Positions 5,570 through 5,619 of a DNA stretch of 5,619 nucleotides are shown in pieces. The DNA lies in contig JAHEZG010000061.1 in NCBI GenBank assembly GCA_023251195.1, forward strand, positions 7,858 to 13,476, read 5' to 3'. Under the pieces are notes generated by a model. The model was not told the origin of the DNA. It saw only the letters and a program-made list of their open reading frames with translations, and did not search any database. The stretch is from Chitinophagaceae bacterium (GTDB lineage Bacteria > Bacteroidota > Bacteroidia > Chitinophagales > UBA10324). A program made the translations under genes and the position numbers. Position 1 is the stretch's first letter. The number at the start of each line of letters is the position of its first letter.

Positions 5570-5619
5570 TTAAAAAGTTATTTCAATAATTTCCATCTTC
5601 ATTTTACCATTCGGAACAG
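5570..5619 (-). CDS. greA: C-terminal end of a gene resembling transcription elongation factor GreA (partial)
   Basis: On the minus strand an open frame enters from the right edge and ends at TAA (5572-5570). The 15 visible residues read VPNGKMKMEIIEITF. GreA proteins end with a strand of the form 'V.P.G...FEI..I', and as I recall greA is commonly followed by a HIT gene in Bacteroidota. Both points favour GreA, which rescues backtracked RNA polymerase by stimulating transcript cleavage. With only 15 residues the name is a reasoned guess. Confidence 0.5.
   Translation of the reverse strand, partial: VPNGKMKMEIIEITF

Overview
The window looks like a piece of a Bacteroidota chromosome, probably from an AT-rich environmental lineage. 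Four things support this. Two proteins end in type IX secretion system (T9SS) type A sorting domains with the LYPNPT signature. There is a stand-alone secreted TonB C-terminal-domain protein. A TAnnTTTG-type -7 box lies upstream of two genes. A HIT-family gene sits next to what appears to be the end of greA, a pairing I recall from this phylum. No RNA gene, CRISPR array, transposase or phage gene is visible.

Left part (1-3464): two tandem, same-strand genes for large secreted surface proteins of one design. Each has a beta-propeller built of 'D..GN.Y.TG.F ... KLD..GN.IW.K' repeats, then 50-residue repeats with a cysteine pair, an Ig-like linker and a T9SS C-terminal sorting domain. The first gene is cut by the left edge; the second is complete (774 aa). 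Their last 408 bases, including the stop, are about 94% identical, while the parts before that are clearly diverged. An AT-rich inverted repeat lies between the genes.

Middle (3465-3766): a 302-base stretch without a gene. It is filled by a compact repeat structure: two 65-bp direct repeats flank a 67-bp palindromic element with perfect 12-bp inverted ends, followed by a small hairpin.

Right part (3767-5619): a predicted outer-membrane beta-barrel protein, followed 29 bases later by a 57-aa protein with two membrane segments that is easily missed because of its size. Then comes a secreted TonB_C-domain protein with its own promoter-like box. Convergent to these, on the minus strand, are a complete HIT-family nucleotide-binding protein and, at the right edge, the last 15 codons of a gene that looks like greA.

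Most products of the left and middle genes are predicted to act in the envelope: two secreted surface proteins, one outer-membrane barrel, one small inner-membrane protein and one periplasmic TonB_C protein. I see no convincing new defence or enzymatic system. The points most worth a second look are the module-level duplication of the sorting domain, the palindromic intergenic repeat, the dispersed-repeat-like DNA inside coding sequence, and the small membrane protein.
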